This document shows, piece by piece, positions 1 through 7,460 of a stretch of DNA of 64,000 bases. The position numbers were made by a program, and so were the translations under genes. This stretch comes from Paenarthrobacter histidinolovorans (GTDB taxonomy: Bacteria; Actinomycetota; Actinomycetes; Actinomycetales; Micrococcaceae): NCBI RefSeq assembly GCF_014647595.1, contig NZ_BMPM01000005.1:248001-312000 (forward strand). Direction: 5' to 3'. Each line of letters begins with the position of its first letter. Positions within the stretch are counted from its first letter, which is position 1. The notes under the pieces were generated by a model. The model had not been told where the DNA came from. It made no database searches and saw nothing but the letters and a program-made list of their open reading frames with translations.

Positions 1-524
1 TGGACCTTGCCACCACGTCCGCTGATCATCAAAGGGAGCTCGTCCAGCGGCTCAAGGAGCTTGGCGCTTCGCCCGCGGACATCGGCCAGGGAGAGGTGCC
101 GTGGGTGGTGATGGCTGATCCCGAGGGCAACCTGTTCTGCGTACTCGAACCTCGTCCGATCTATCAGGACACCGGCCCCATCGCCACCGTGGTGGTCAAC
201 TGTGAAGATCCCCGGGCCATGGCCGACTTCTGGAGTCGGGCAATGGACTGGACCTTGCATGAGGTGACTGAGGAGCATGCGAGGTTGCGCTCGTCCAAGG
301 GGGTAGGTCCCTACCTTGAGCTGCTTCGCACCCCCGATCCGGACACCCTGCAAAACCGCATCCATCTCGATCTCATGCCATACCCCGGCGACGATCAAGC
401 CGCCGAGGTTGCCCGGCTACACAGCCTTGGTGCCCACGATGCCGACCTCGGCCAAGGCGACGTGTCGTGGAAATGCCTCACGGATCCGGAAGGAAACGAC
501 TTCTGTGTGTTGAGGCCCGGGTGA
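1..524 (+). CDS. VOC/glyoxalase-like protein, two domains, 5' end outside window
   Basis: The reading frame is open from the first bases of the window, so the N-terminus is missing. The visible part carries two copies of a glyoxalase-like (VOC superfamily) module. Each ends in the same pattern: a Gly-Ala or Gly-Ala-Ser turn, a G-Q-G-[ED]-V-x-W strand, then DPEGN-x-FCVL. The first ends with DPEGNLFCVLEPRP and the second with DPEGNDFCVLRPG, just before the stop. This internal duplication is typical of the Glyoxalase_6-like proteins abundant in actinobacteria, whose substrates are mostly unknown. The internal GTG at 96 is not a credible start because it lies inside the first module. The gene converges on the thioesterase gene at 547-1518. 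Confidence 0.8.
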   Translation, partial: DLATTSADHQRELVQRLKELGASPADIGQGEVPWVVMADPEGNLFCVLEPRPIYQDTGPIATVVVNCEDPRAMADFWSRAMDWTLHEVTEEHARLRSSKGVGPYLELLRTPDPDTLQNRIHLDLMPYPGDDQAAEVARLHSLGAHDADLGQGDVSWKCLTDPEGNDFCVLRPG

Positions 525-546
525 ACAGCCCAAGTCCCGGAGCGCG

Positions 547-1518
547 CTAGTTCTGCGCCTTCAACAAATGGTCCGGCAGCCGGTTTCCGGGGGCGCGGCC
601 CCGGATTTCGAGGAGTTCCCGGGCGTGCGCATGCAGCTTCTTGTCTTCGCCTGAAACGGGAACCCACTCCGGGATGGGCACAGCAGTTCCGGTTTCGTCA
701 CGGGCCACCATCACCGTGAGGCAGTACGTGGTGAGGTTCATCTCCCGGGTCTTGGGATCGCCGGAGCGTACGTGGACCGCGATGTGCATGCCCTTGGCTC
801 CGGTGTAGACGAGCCGGGCTTCGACTTCCACTACATGGCCGATCAGCAGCGGCCGGTAAAAACGGACGCCACCGGAGAACACGGCCACAGTGTCCTTGCC
901 GCAGTAACGGGACGCACAAACGTACGCGGCCTCATCGATCCACTTCATCACGATGCCGCCGTGGACTTTTCCGCCCCAGTTCACATCCGTGGGGGACGCC
1001 ATGAACCGCAGCGTGACGCGCTCGGCGGTTCCGGCGTCGGTGTATTCCTGGGCGTTCATCGCGTTGACGATCTGCTCACGGACTTCGATGCGCGCCAGCG
1101 CGTGGTCCCGCTGCTCGACCTGGGCGGGCGTTGAGGGTTCGAACTGGGGAACGGGGATCGGCTTGCCATCGGGTCCAACAGCCACGAAGATCACCATGCA
1201 CTGACTGTGCATGGTTTCCGGCCCACCCTTGGGATCCCGGGAACTGACCACGGTATGGATGTGCATGGAGGACCGGCCGGTGTAAACGATCGTGGACGTC
1301 ACTTCCACCATGTCCCCGCTGTTTACCGGGTCAGTGAAGTGGATGTTACCCACGTAAGCGGTGACGCAGTAGGACTTGGCCCAACCCACCGCCGCCGCAT
1401 AGGCCGCTTTGTCCACCCATTCAAGGACTGTCCCGGCATCAACGGATCCGCTGTGGCCTACGTCGGTGGGGGCCGCAAGGAAGCGGAGGGTCACGGAGTT
1501 TCGGGCGTCGTCGCTCAT
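547..1518 (-). CDS. Acyl-CoA hydrolase, tandem hotdog domains
   Basis: This 323-residue protein has two hotdog domains, at about residues 5-130 and 165-290. They repeat the same framework: SVTLRFLAAPTDVGHSG with V-x-DKAAYAAA in the first, and RVTLRFMASPTDVNWGG with W-I-DEAAYVCA in the second, followed by V-x-Y-T-G-[RA]-x-x-MHI strands. This is the architecture of acyl-CoA thioesterases of the YciA/BACH type, which hydrolyse acyl-CoA to free acid and CoA. The aspartates in DKAAY and DEAAY match the usual catalytic position. The ATG at 1518 has no Shine-Dalgarno sequence but a TAAACT box six bases upstream, suggesting a leaderless transcript separate from the operon upstream. Acyl chain preference cannot be read from the sequence. 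Confidence 0.88.
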   Translation of the reverse strand: MSDDARNSVTLRFLAAPTDVGHSGSVDAGTVLEWVDKAAYAAAVGWAKSYCVTAYVGNIHFTDPVNSGDMVEVTSTIVYTGRSSMHIHTVVSSRDPKGGPETMHSQCMVIFVAVGPDGKPIPVPQFEPSTPAQVEQRDHALARIEVREQIVNAMNAQEYTDAGTAERVTLRFMASPTDVNWGGKVHGGIVMKWIDEAAYVCASRYCGKDTVAVFSGGVRFYRPLLIGHVVEVEARLVYTGAKGMHIAVHVRSGDPKTREMNLTTYCLTVMVARDETGTAVPIPEWVPVSGEDKKLHAHARELLEIRGRAPGNRLPDHLLKAQN

Positions 1519-1524
1519 GCTCGA

Positions 1525-1530
1525 AGTTTA
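1525..1530 (-). promoter_or_regulatory. -10 box of a probable leaderless promoter
   Basis: On the minus strand TAAACT lies exactly six bases before the ATG of the acyl-CoA hydrolase gene, and no Shine-Dalgarno sequence is present. This spacing puts the transcription start at or next to the A of the start codon. Confidence 0.45.
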
Positions 1531-1555
1531 CTGTCGGCATGTTTCTGTTACGTGA

Positions 1556-2125
1556 CTAAGACTGCGCCCGCTGGATGCCCAGGGTGGCAATGAGATCCTC
1601 ATGAATTTCGAACCAGACCCGGTGGAAAGAGTCGCGATCGGTACCAGTCAGCCAGGAGGAGTCCCGGGCGGACTCCTTAAGCGCCCGCAGCAGCCGGTCC
1701 GAGTAGCCCTCAAACCGGGGCAGGGTCCGGGCGAGCCGTGCTTCCAGCGGGCGCCACGCCGCCAACGCGCCGATCAAGACGTCCGTGGCTTCGGGATTCT
1801 TGGGAACCCCAAGCTGAAGACTGCCGCACGCGCTGACGACTCCGTCGTTGAACTCCCCGAAGTCGTCGTGCACTTCCAGCACAAGGGATCGCGCCCGGTA
1901 CTGGTCCAGTTCCTGGGCGAGCAAGCGCTCATTCTCTGCCCGCCCTGCACTGGAGAGCAACCAGCCGCTGGCTCCAGCGAAGGTGCTGCGCGTGACAAGA
2001 CCGGTCCTGCCGGCGTCAATGAGCGTGGACTCCACAAGGCCAGGGTCCTGGGAGAAGCGTGCGGCTACGGCGTCGGTGTCGGCGAAGCCCAACAACCGCA
2101 CGGCGTGCAAAGTGAGGAGAGTCAT
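1556..2125 (-). CDS. Winged-helix-like protein, third gene of phosphohistidine-domain operon
   Basis: This 189-residue protein was not recognised as a named family. The N-terminal 65 residues look like a MarR-style winged helix: a helix with FADTDAVAARF, a second with LVESTLIDAGRTGLV, then a wing around LLSSAGRAENERLL, where 'LTxxGR' is the usual wing motif. The remainder is helical and acidic with several Trp-containing segments. The start ATG overlaps the stop of the upstream gene (ATGA), so the two are translationally coupled. Its position behind a stand-alone PEP-utiliser mobile domain suggests that it works with that domain. It could be a regulator or a partner protein; the sequence does not decide. 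Confidence 0.6.
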   Translation of the reverse strand: MTLLTLHAVRLLGFADTDAVAARFSQDPGLVESTLIDAGRTGLVTRSTFAGASGWLLSSAGRAENERLLAQELDQYRARSLVLEVHDDFGEFNDGVVSACGSLQLGVPKNPEATDVLIGALAAWRPLEARLARTLPRFEGYSDRLLRALKESARDSSWLTGTDRDSFHRVWFEIHEDLIATLGIQRAQS

Positions 2126-2454
2126 TGCGTGCCTGCCAAGGTGACCGTCCCGGCCGCCCCGTCAACAGTCACAATTTCGCCGTCGGGCACCAGTTCCAAT
2201 GCATCATGCACACCCAGAACGGCCGGAATGCCGTACTCCCTGGCAACGATCGCCGCGTGCGACAACATTCCACCGGTTTCGGTGACAACTGCCGAAGCCA
2301 TACCGAAAAGGGGTGTCCACGCGGGGTCCGTGGTCCGGCAAACAAGTACGTCTCCGGAGCGAAAGAGCCTGAATTCGTCGGGCCCTGCAACGAGCCGCGC
2401 TACACCCCTGTAACTTCCGGCGCTCGCCGCGGTTCCTACCAAAACCATCGCCAT
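2122..2454 (-). CDS. Stand-alone PEP-utilising enzyme mobile (phosphohistidine) domain
   Basis: The 110-residue product consists almost only of the swivelling phosphohistidine domain found in PEP synthase, pyruvate phosphate dikinase and rifampin phosphotransferase. The signature TETGGMLSHAAIVAREYGIP is intact, and His66 is the expected phosphorylated residue. The preceding strand LVCRTTDPAWTPLF is also typical. In the known enzymes this domain carries phosphate between an ATP-grasp domain and a PEP- or substrate-binding domain, neither of which is encoded here. The gene starts two bases after the stop of the HTH gene and overlaps the next gene by ATGA, so the three form one operon. Its free-standing state between two putative DNA-binding proteins is unusual. 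Confidence 0.8.
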   Translation of the reverse strand: MAMVLVGTAASAGSYRGVARLVAGPDEFRLFRSGDVLVCRTTDPAWTPLFGMASAVVTETGGMLSHAAIVAREYGIPAVLGVHDALELVPDGEIVTVDGAAGTVTLAGTQ

Positions 2455-2456
2455 TG

Positions 2457-2873
2457 TCAGCTACCGGCTGCTGTTTGCGGGCGGTCGGACAGACGATCCA
2501 GCCGCTGCTGCGCGGCCTGCGCCGAGCGGAGCCCAAGACTTTCGGCAATCTGCTGCCAGGTCAGTCCTTCCGCCCGGGCGAGGAACAAAAGTGCAGTTTC
2601 GACGGCGTCCATCTCACCTCGGGCGGCGGGTACCAGTGTGAGGGCCGCACGCAGATCCGCAGAATCCGCTGTTGGATTGCCCTCTTGGCTCCGGGAACGC
2701 CATAGCACGTGCTGGATCAGGTCCATGGCGGTTGGCGGCTGTTTTTCGTGGAGCCATGGACGTTGGGGCAGCGCGGCGGCGCCCCGTTCCAGGAGTCGCC
2801 GGGTCGCGTGGGTCTGCAGTTCTGCGTCTTCCCAGTCCCGGGGTGGGGTGGCAGCGTTCATGAGACTGAGCAT
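2457..2873 (-). CDS. Helix-turn-helix protein, first gene of phosphohistidine-domain operon
   Basis: This is a 138-residue protein. Its C-terminal third reads as a helix-turn-helix: FLARAEGLTWQQIAESLG followed by a recognition-like helix LRSAQAAQQRLDRL. This resembles the sigma-70 region 4/MerR-like HTH used by small actinobacterial regulators. The N-terminal part is basic, with an HATRRLLERG segment. It heads a tight three-gene operon. Just upstream of its start lie overlapping inverted repeats built from CAACA/TGTTG, which look like an operator and suggest autoregulation. Two starts are possible, the ATG at 2873 or a second ATG at 2861; neither has a clear ribosome binding site. No specific function is known to me. 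Confidence 0.65.
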   Translation of the reverse strand: MLSLMNAATPPRDWEDAELQTHATRRLLERGAAALPQRPWLHEKQPPTAMDLIQHVLWRSRSQEGNPTADSADLRAALTLVPAARGEMDAVETALLFLARAEGLTWQQIAESLGLRSAQAAQQRLDRLSDRPQTAAGS

Positions 2874-2878
2874 CGCTT

Positions 2879-2909
2879 ATCAACAACTTGTTGTCAACAT
2901 TCTGTTGAT
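2879..2909. promoter_or_regulatory. Operator-like overlapping palindromes
   Basis: Three nested inverted repeats share this stretch: CAACAA-C-TTGTTG at 2881-2893, CAACA-TTC-TGTTG at 2896-2908, and outer arms ATCAACA at 2879 with TGTTGAT at 2903. On the minus strand a TTGACA hexamer lies inside, as expected for the -35 box of the operon starting at 2873. The arrangement fits a repressor site for the adjacent HTH protein. Confidence 0.5.
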
Positions 2910-2920
2910 ACCCAATCGAT

Positions 2921-2958
2921 TTGCTCTCTAAATGAGAATCAATATCATTTAACTCATG
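2921..2958 (+). promoter_or_regulatory. Promoter with Fur/Zur-like dyad before the AztD-like gene
   Basis: The 15-mer TGAGAATCAATATCA (2933-2947), flanked by AAA and TTT, follows the 7-1-7 dyad pattern TGA-x-AAT-x-ATT-x-TCA of Fur-family sites, with five of seven pairs matching plus three flanking pairs. A possible -35 TTGCTC (2921-2926) and -10 TATCAT (2943-2948), 16 bases apart, overlap the dyad. The -10 lies seven bases before the ATG at 2956, so the mRNA is probably leaderless and the dyad would block the promoter. Confidence 0.55.
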
Positions 2959-4269
2959 TCTCATCACCCAAACCCCACTCTCTCTGCCGTACGCGGCCGT
3001 AAACGCCACCTGCCCACGGGCGCGGTCGCCGTCGTCGGGCTTTCCGCCCTATTGCTCACCGGCTGCGCAACGCCCGGCGGCTCCGCCGGTAGCGCAGCCG
3101 AGGTGTCGCCGTCGTCCACCGCGAAACCCAGCCCCAAAGAGGCCGGCGCCCCGACCCCGCGCCTGGTGTACACCTATGACGGAGGCATAGGAGTTCTTGA
3201 CGCTTCCTCGTTGGACGAGGTGGGGAGCGCTGATCTGGGCGGCTTCAACCGGCTCAATCCCGCAGGCGACGGCCGGCATGTGTTCGTGTCCACCGGTGAC
3301 GCCTTCCGACTCTTCGACGCCGGCGCCTGGACTGAACCGCACGGTGACCACAGCCATCATTACGTTGGCGAACCGGCGCTGACCGAGCTTGCCTTCGCTG
3401 CCGACAAGGCCGGGCATGTGGTGCTGCACGCGGGCAGGACGGTGCTGTTCAATGACGGGTCAGGCAAGGTGGAGAGCTTCAAGACCTCTGCGCTGGGGGC
3501 TGCTGTGGAAGACGGAAAGCTGCCTGCCACCGACGTTTACACAACGCCTGAAGCGCACCATGGGGTGGCCGTCGAGCTTGAGGACGGCAAACTGCTGGTG
3601 ACCCTCGGCGATGAGGAAAGCCGGTCCGGAATTGCTGTGCTCTCCGCCGGCAAAGGGCAGGACCGCAAGGAAATAGTCCGCAACGAGGACTGCCCGGGAG
3701 TGCACGGTGAGGCCGTCGCTGCGGGTGAAGCCGTGGTGGTGGGATGCGAGAACGGCATGTTGATCTACAAGGACGGGGCCATCACCAAGGTGGCGAGCCC
3801 CGACGCGTACGGCCGTTTGGGCAACCAGGCGGGATCGGAAAAGTCCCCGGTGATCCTTGGCGACTACAAGGTGGACAAGGCCGCCAAGCCGGAGCGGCCA
3901 ACCCGGATTTCCTTGGTCAACACGGAGACCGCCGCCATGCAGCTCGTGGACATAGGCACCAGCTACTCGTTCCGCTCACTGGGCCGCGGCCCGGCGGGGG
4001 AAGCCCTGGTCCTCGGTACGGACGGCGGCCTGCGCGTGATCGACCCCCTTTCCGGTGCCGTCACGTCAACCATTCCAGTGGTTGCCTCATGGGAGGAGTC
4101 GGCCACCTGGCAGGACCCGCGGCCCACCCTTTTTGTCCAGGGCTCGACGGCGTACGTCACCGAACCTGCGACGCAGTCACTTCACGCCGTGGACCTGAAA
4201 GCGGGCAAGGTGACGAAGTCGGTAAAGCTTGGGCAGACCCCGAACGAGCTCACCGGCGTTACGGGCTAG
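2956..4269 (+). CDS. AztD-like zinc-binding lipoprotein (beta-propeller metallochaperone)
   Basis: This 437-residue secreted protein has a basic N-terminus, a hydrophobic stretch and a lipobox LLTGC with Cys37 as the lipidation site, followed by a Ser/Pro/Ala-rich linker. The rest is made of repeated short beta-strands with 'G-x-x-V-x-D-x-x-S' blade-like sequences, as in a seven- or eight-bladed propeller. A histidine cluster HGDHSHHY at residues 129-136 is a strong metal-binding feature. The pattern matches proteins named zinc metallochaperone AztD, which in other bacteria pass zinc to the AztC binding protein of an ABC importer. No aztABC genes are in the window. The Fur/Zur-like dyad at its promoter supports a role in zinc limitation. 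The family name is recalled, not searched. Confidence 0.72.
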   Translation: MSHHPNPTLSAVRGRKRHLPTGAVAVVGLSALLLTGCATPGGSAGSAAEVSPSSTAKPSPKEAGAPTPRLVYTYDGGIGVLDASSLDEVGSADLGGFNRLNPAGDGRHVFVSTGDAFRLFDAGAWTEPHGDHSHHYVGEPALTELAFAADKAGHVVLHAGRTVLFNDGSGKVESFKTSALGAAVEDGKLPATDVYTTPEAHHGVAVELEDGKLLVTLGDEESRSGIAVLSAGKGQDRKEIVRNEDCPGVHGEAVAAGEAVVVGCENGMLIYKDGAITKVASPDAYGRLGNQAGSEKSPVILGDYKVDKAAKPERPTRISLVNTETAAMQLVDIGTSYSFRSLGRGPAGEALVLGTDGGLRVIDPLSGAVTSTIPVVASWEESATWQDPRPTLFVQGSTAYVTEPATQSLHAVDLKAGKVTKSVKLGQTPNELTGVTG

Positions 4270-4329
4270 TTCACCCCGCGCCTCCCGTGCCTTAAAGGTG
4301 GACGATCCCTCACATTCCATCCCTTAACC

Positions 4330-4374
4330 GCCGAGGCTCTCTCGCTTTCCTGAAGAAAATGAGAGAGCCTCGGC
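4330..4374. terminator. Bidirectional hairpin terminator
   Basis: A perfect 14-base stem (GCCGAGGCTCTCTC at 4330-4343 with its complement at 4361-4374) encloses a 17-base loop that can extend the stem through TTTC/GAAA. It lies between the convergent AztD-like and DoxX genes. Confidence 0.8.
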
Positions 4375-4417
4375 GTGAAAGTGTCGTTAGGTGAGGGAGC
4401 GTCCGAGGGGGCGTCGA

Positions 4418-4852
4418 TCAGGCCAGGACGCGGAGCTTGGAACCGGAGCGGCCGAACAGCGCGGCGTCGGCCGAGATCCTCCCGGCGCCCGCCAGTGCGA
4501 GGGCCAAGGCGGCGCCTGCGAAGAGCAGCACCAGTTCGTACCCACCATTGCCAACAAATATGCCGGCCGGAGCATGGACCAGGAAGAGTGCGCCCAGCAT
4601 GTCGATGGCCAGGAGTGCTGCGAAGACGCGGGTCAGGAGGCCGAGGATGAGTGCGACGCCGCCCACCAGCTCCAGGGTCGCCACGATCGGAGCCACTACG
4701 GAAGCGCCGGGCACGCCCATCTGGGTGAAGGATGCCTGGGTGCCGGCGATGGTGAATTCGTTGAACTTCTGCCAACCGTGCGCGGCGAAGAGAAATCCTG
4801 CAATGACGCGCAGGATGGTCAGGGCTGTGGTGGTCAAGCTGGACTTGTTCAT
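4418..4852 (-). CDS. DoxX family membrane protein
   Basis: This 144-residue protein has four predicted membrane helices and the family's features: an early 'LRVIAGFLFAAHGWQKF' helix with the conserved HG-x-x-K, then GVALILGLLTRVFA and a final Ala/Leu-rich helix. DoxX proteins are small quinone- or redox-associated membrane proteins of mostly undefined role. Its start is preceded by a TTGA-N4-TCAA dyad at about 4876, the kind of site used by MarR-family thiol or quinone sensors, but no such regulator is adjacent. Confidence 0.85.
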   Translation of the reverse strand: MNKSSLTTTALTILRVIAGFLFAAHGWQKFNEFTIAGTQASFTQMGVPGASVVAPIVATLELVGGVALILGLLTRVFAALLAIDMLGALFLVHAPAGIFVGNGGYELVLLFAGAALALALAGAGRISADAALFGRSGSKLRVLA

Positions 4853-4875
4853 GCTTCAACCCTTGCAGGACATTG

Positions 4876-4889
4876 GTTGAAGTGTCAAC
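4876..4889. promoter_or_regulatory. GTTGA-N4-TCAAC dyad upstream of doxX-like gene
   Basis: A perfect 5-4-5 inverted repeat, GTTGA-AGTG-TCAAC, sits 24 bases before the start of the DoxX gene. TTGA-N4-TCAA cores are common in MarR-family operators. The cognate regulator is not in the neighbourhood. Confidence 0.4.
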
Positions 4890-4920
4890 TAATCCCAGTG
4901 TTCTTTGACGTGGCTCCCAG

Positions 4921-5487
4921 CTAACTACGAGGCTTCGCCTGAAGCCAAGGCTGCAGGAGCCGGGTGGTGATCGGCAGGAAAATGTACGTCATCAGGGGCG
5001 TCAGGATGACGATGTTCAGCAAGACGGCGAAAACCAGCGGCCAATTCTGTGTCACCGGGTGCAGCAGGAAATTCGCCAGCAGGCTGAGCGGGAAGAACGG
5101 AAGGAAGATGCTGATGGCCTGCTTCCAACGCGGTGGCACCACTGTTTCGGGCACCACGACCGAGACGTCGCCAGGCCGCGAGAACCAACCCTCAATCCCC
5201 GTATGACGCTCCACCCGGGTGGTCTCCATCATGTCCCTGGCGCTGTCGATCCACCAGCGCCTCTCCTCCGAGTCTTCCCACGCCTGCAGGGATTCGGCGT
5301 CGGCGAAGCGATAGAGCATGTGCCACTCGGTGGAGTCCACGCCATTGCGCACCCACCCCGATCCCAAGTAGCCCTGCCACTCGCGGGCAAGTTCCTGCCC
5401 GGCGTGTGCCCACGCGTTGGCTTGGCGGGTGTAGCCCGGAAGGATGGTGCGGGCCACGGAAACGGTGACGGGATGCTCATATGACAC
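4921..5487 (-). CDS. ABM-domain protein with C-terminal membrane anchor
   Basis: This 188-residue protein starts with an antibiotic-biosynthesis-monooxygenase-like ferredoxin fold: PVTVSVARTILPGY, then a W-H-M-L-Y-R-F strand and a 'LQAWEDSEERRWW' helix. It ends with two membrane helices around residues 120-175. Many actinobacteria have this ABM-plus-two-helix form, and its substrate is unknown. The GTG at 5487 is chosen as the start because a longer frame to 5544 would run into the divergent MATE gene and because it begins right before the first beta-strand. A short intergenic space of about 40 bases holds the promoters of both genes. Confidence 0.75.
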   Translation of the reverse strand: MSYEHPVTVSVARTILPGYTRQANAWAHAGQELAREWQGYLGSGWVRNGVDSTEWHMLYRFADAESLQAWEDSEERRWWIDSARDMMETTRVERHTGIEGWFSRPGDVSVVVPETVVPPRWKQAISIFLPFFPLSLLANFLLHPVTQNWPLVFAVLLNIVILTPLMTYIFLPITTRLLQPWLQAKPRS

Positions 5488-5516
5488 GGCCCAAATGTAC
5501 CCGTACCCCAACAGAC

Positions 5517-5522
5517 TAGGCT
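5517..5522 (+). promoter_or_regulatory. -10 box of a probable leaderless promoter
   Basis: TAGGCT lies six bases before the GTG start of the MATE gene, and no ribosome binding site is present. Confidence 0.4.
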
Positions 5523-5528
5523 TGTTTA

Positions 5529-6869
5529 GTGCCCCAAACCACAATTGCCCCCGCCCGCTCGAACGCGCGCGAAATCCTGCGTCTGGCCGTCCCCGCGTTC
5601 GGAGCGCTGATTGCCGAGCCTTTGTTCCTCCTGGCCGACTCCGCGATCGTGGGGCATCTGGGTGTGGACCAGCTGGCCGGCGTCGGGCTGGCGTCCACCA
5701 TCCTGCACACTGCGGTGGGACTCATGGTCTTCCTGGCATATTCGACGACGCCGGCAGTCGCCCGCGCGATCGGCGACGGCAAGCTGGGGAAGGCTCTGGC
5801 CGCAGGGCGCGACGGCGTGTGGCTGGCCCTGCTGCTAGGGCTGGTACTCGCTGTGGTGGGCTTCGTAGCGGCCGAGCCCTTGGTCGGTTTCATGGGTGCA
5901 TCGGGCGATGTGCAGGGATTCGCCGTGGACTACCTCCGGTGGTCCATGCCCGGACTTGCGGCGATGCTCCTGATTTTCGCGGGCACCGGTGTGCTCCGCG
6001 GTTTACAGGACACCCGGACGCCCCTTGTGGTGGCAACGGCCGGATTCGCGGTCAACATAGCCCTCAACGTGTTCCTCGTCTACGGGTTGAACATGTCCGT
6101 GACGGGTTCGGCGATCGGTACCAGCATTGCGCAGTGGGCCATGGCCGCGGTCTACCTGGTGATGGTGAGCCGGAATGCGCGGCAGCATGGTGTGTCCCTG
6201 CGGCCCGACTGGCGCGGCATCCGGGCAATGACCAAGGTGGGCTCGTGGCTCATGCTCCGCACACTGAGCCTCCGCTTGGCCATCCTCGCCACCGTCCTGG
6301 TGGTGACGGCCCAGGGCGCCGTCAATCTGGCGGCGCATCAGCTGGCCATGACAATTTTCTCCTTCCTTGCCTTCGCCCTGGACGCTTTGGCGATCGCAGC
6401 CCAGGCATTGATCGGCAAGGAACTGGGCGCCCGGAACGCTGCCAGGGCCCGTGAATTGACCCGCACTATGATCCGCTGGGGCCTGGGGTTCGGCGTGATT
6501 ACCGGTGTGCTGCTGGCCGTGGCTGCTCCCTGGGTGGGATACATCTTCACGTCCGACTCCGGCGTTCGGTCGGCGCTGACGGTTGCGCTTTGGGTGCTCG
6601 CGCTGGGTCAGCCCGTGGCGGGCTACGTTTTCGTTCTGGACGGTGTCCTCATCGGTGCCGGCGACGCGCGCTATCTGGCGATTGCCGGCGTCGTGAACCT
6701 GGCGGTCTACTTGCCGCTGCTGGTGGCGGTCCACCAGCTAAAGCCCGACGGCGAGGCGGGGCTGCTATGGCTGTGGGCGGCGTTTGCTCTGGGTTACATG
6801 CTGGCCCGCGCGGTGACGTTGGGGCTGCGTGCGCGGACGGATCGGTGGATGGTGTTGGGTTCGCACTAA
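5529..6869 (+). CDS. MATE family efflux transporter (DinF-like)
   Basis: This 446-residue integral membrane protein has twelve predicted helices in two similar halves. Diagnostic parts are the N-terminal 'LRLAVPAFGALIAEPLFLL-ADSAIVGHLG' region and the central 'RG-x-QDTRTPL' loop. The length is normal for DinF-type multidrug and toxic compound extrusion proteins, which export cationic or aromatic compounds against Na+ or H+. The GTG start at 5529 is inferred from the leaderless -10 box TAGGCT six bases upstream and from the fit to the family N-terminus. The gene that follows is separated by only nine bases but has its own -10 box. Confidence 0.88.
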   Translation: MPQTTIAPARSNAREILRLAVPAFGALIAEPLFLLADSAIVGHLGVDQLAGVGLASTILHTAVGLMVFLAYSTTPAVARAIGDGKLGKALAAGRDGVWLALLLGLVLAVVGFVAAEPLVGFMGASGDVQGFAVDYLRWSMPGLAAMLLIFAGTGVLRGLQDTRTPLVVATAGFAVNIALNVFLVYGLNMSVTGSAIGTSIAQWAMAAVYLVMVSRNARQHGVSLRPDWRGIRAMTKVGSWLMLRTLSLRLAILATVLVVTAQGAVNLAAHQLAMTIFSFLAFALDALAIAAQALIGKELGARNAARARELTRTMIRWGLGFGVITGVLLAVAAPWVGYIFTSDSGVRSALTVALWVLALGQPVAGYVFVLDGVLIGAGDARYLAIAGVVNLAVYLPLLVAVHQLKPDGEAGLLWLWAAFALGYMLARAVTLGLRARTDRWMVLGSH

Positions 6870-6872
6870 ACT
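6867..6872 (+). promoter_or_regulatory. -10 box of a probable leaderless promoter
   Basis: TAAACT overlaps the stop codon of the MATE gene and lies six bases before the GTG start of the next gene. Confidence 0.4.
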
Positions 6873-6878
6873 GGACGG

Positions 6879-7451
6879 GTGACTCTTCCATCGACTCCTG
6901 CCCAGACTCCTGCTGCCCCGCCGGCCGGACTGTGGAAACCCATCCTTCTCCGCGCAACGGTTGCTGTGGTGTTCGGTTTGGTGACCATCTTCTGGAGCTC
7001 GCCGTCGGTGCACGTCCTTGCGTGGGCCGTGGGGCTGTATTTGCTGGGAACGGCGGCGGCCGTGTGGATGTCCCGCGCGCTGCCGGTGGCCGTAGCGGCA
7101 GTGGTGGCCCTGGGCGGTATCGCGGCCTTGGTAACGCAGTCAGACGAAGGCGTCGCTCTTTCTGCCATGTTGGCTCTGCTGGTTCTTGGACTTCTTGAGT
7201 TCATGATGGGCCTGAAGAAGCGTGATTCCCTGGCCCGCGACTGGCTCATCTCGGGGATCATCTCAGTGGGCACCTCGATTGCCCTGCCATTCTTCACTTC
7301 GCTGGGTGCGCACGCCCTCCTGGGTGTTGCCGGGGGTGGCGCAATCCTCTCCGGGGTCCTGTGGATGCTTTCCGGATTGTCGCTGCGGCATGATGCCCGC
7401 ACGGGTGCACACGCCTCTGCTCCCGGCGCTTCGCCGGAGGCCGTAAACTAG
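6879..7451 (+). CDS. Hypothetical membrane protein, HdeD/DUF308-like
   Basis: This 190-residue protein has about six hydrophobic helices arranged as pairs separated by short charged turns, such as 'LKKRDSLARDW'. The repeat of 'G-x-x-x-[IF]-x-x-P' and 'YLLGTAAAVW' helices resembles the HdeD/DUF308 group of small membrane proteins, but similarity is judged by eye and is weak. It begins with a Pro/Ala-rich cytoplasmic tail and ends with another. It follows the MATE gene closely and may be co-transcribed in part, though a separate leaderless promoter is likely. No function can be assigned. Confidence 0.65.
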   Translation: MTLPSTPAQTPAAPPAGLWKPILLRATVAVVFGLVTIFWSSPSVHVLAWAVGLYLLGTAAAVWMSRALPVAVAAVVALGGIAALVTQSDEGVALSAMLALLVLGLLEFMMGLKKRDSLARDWLISGIISVGTSIALPFFTSLGAHALLGVAGGGAILSGVLWMLSGLSLRHDARTGAHASAPGASPEAVN

Positions 7452-7460
7452 TAGTTGGAC

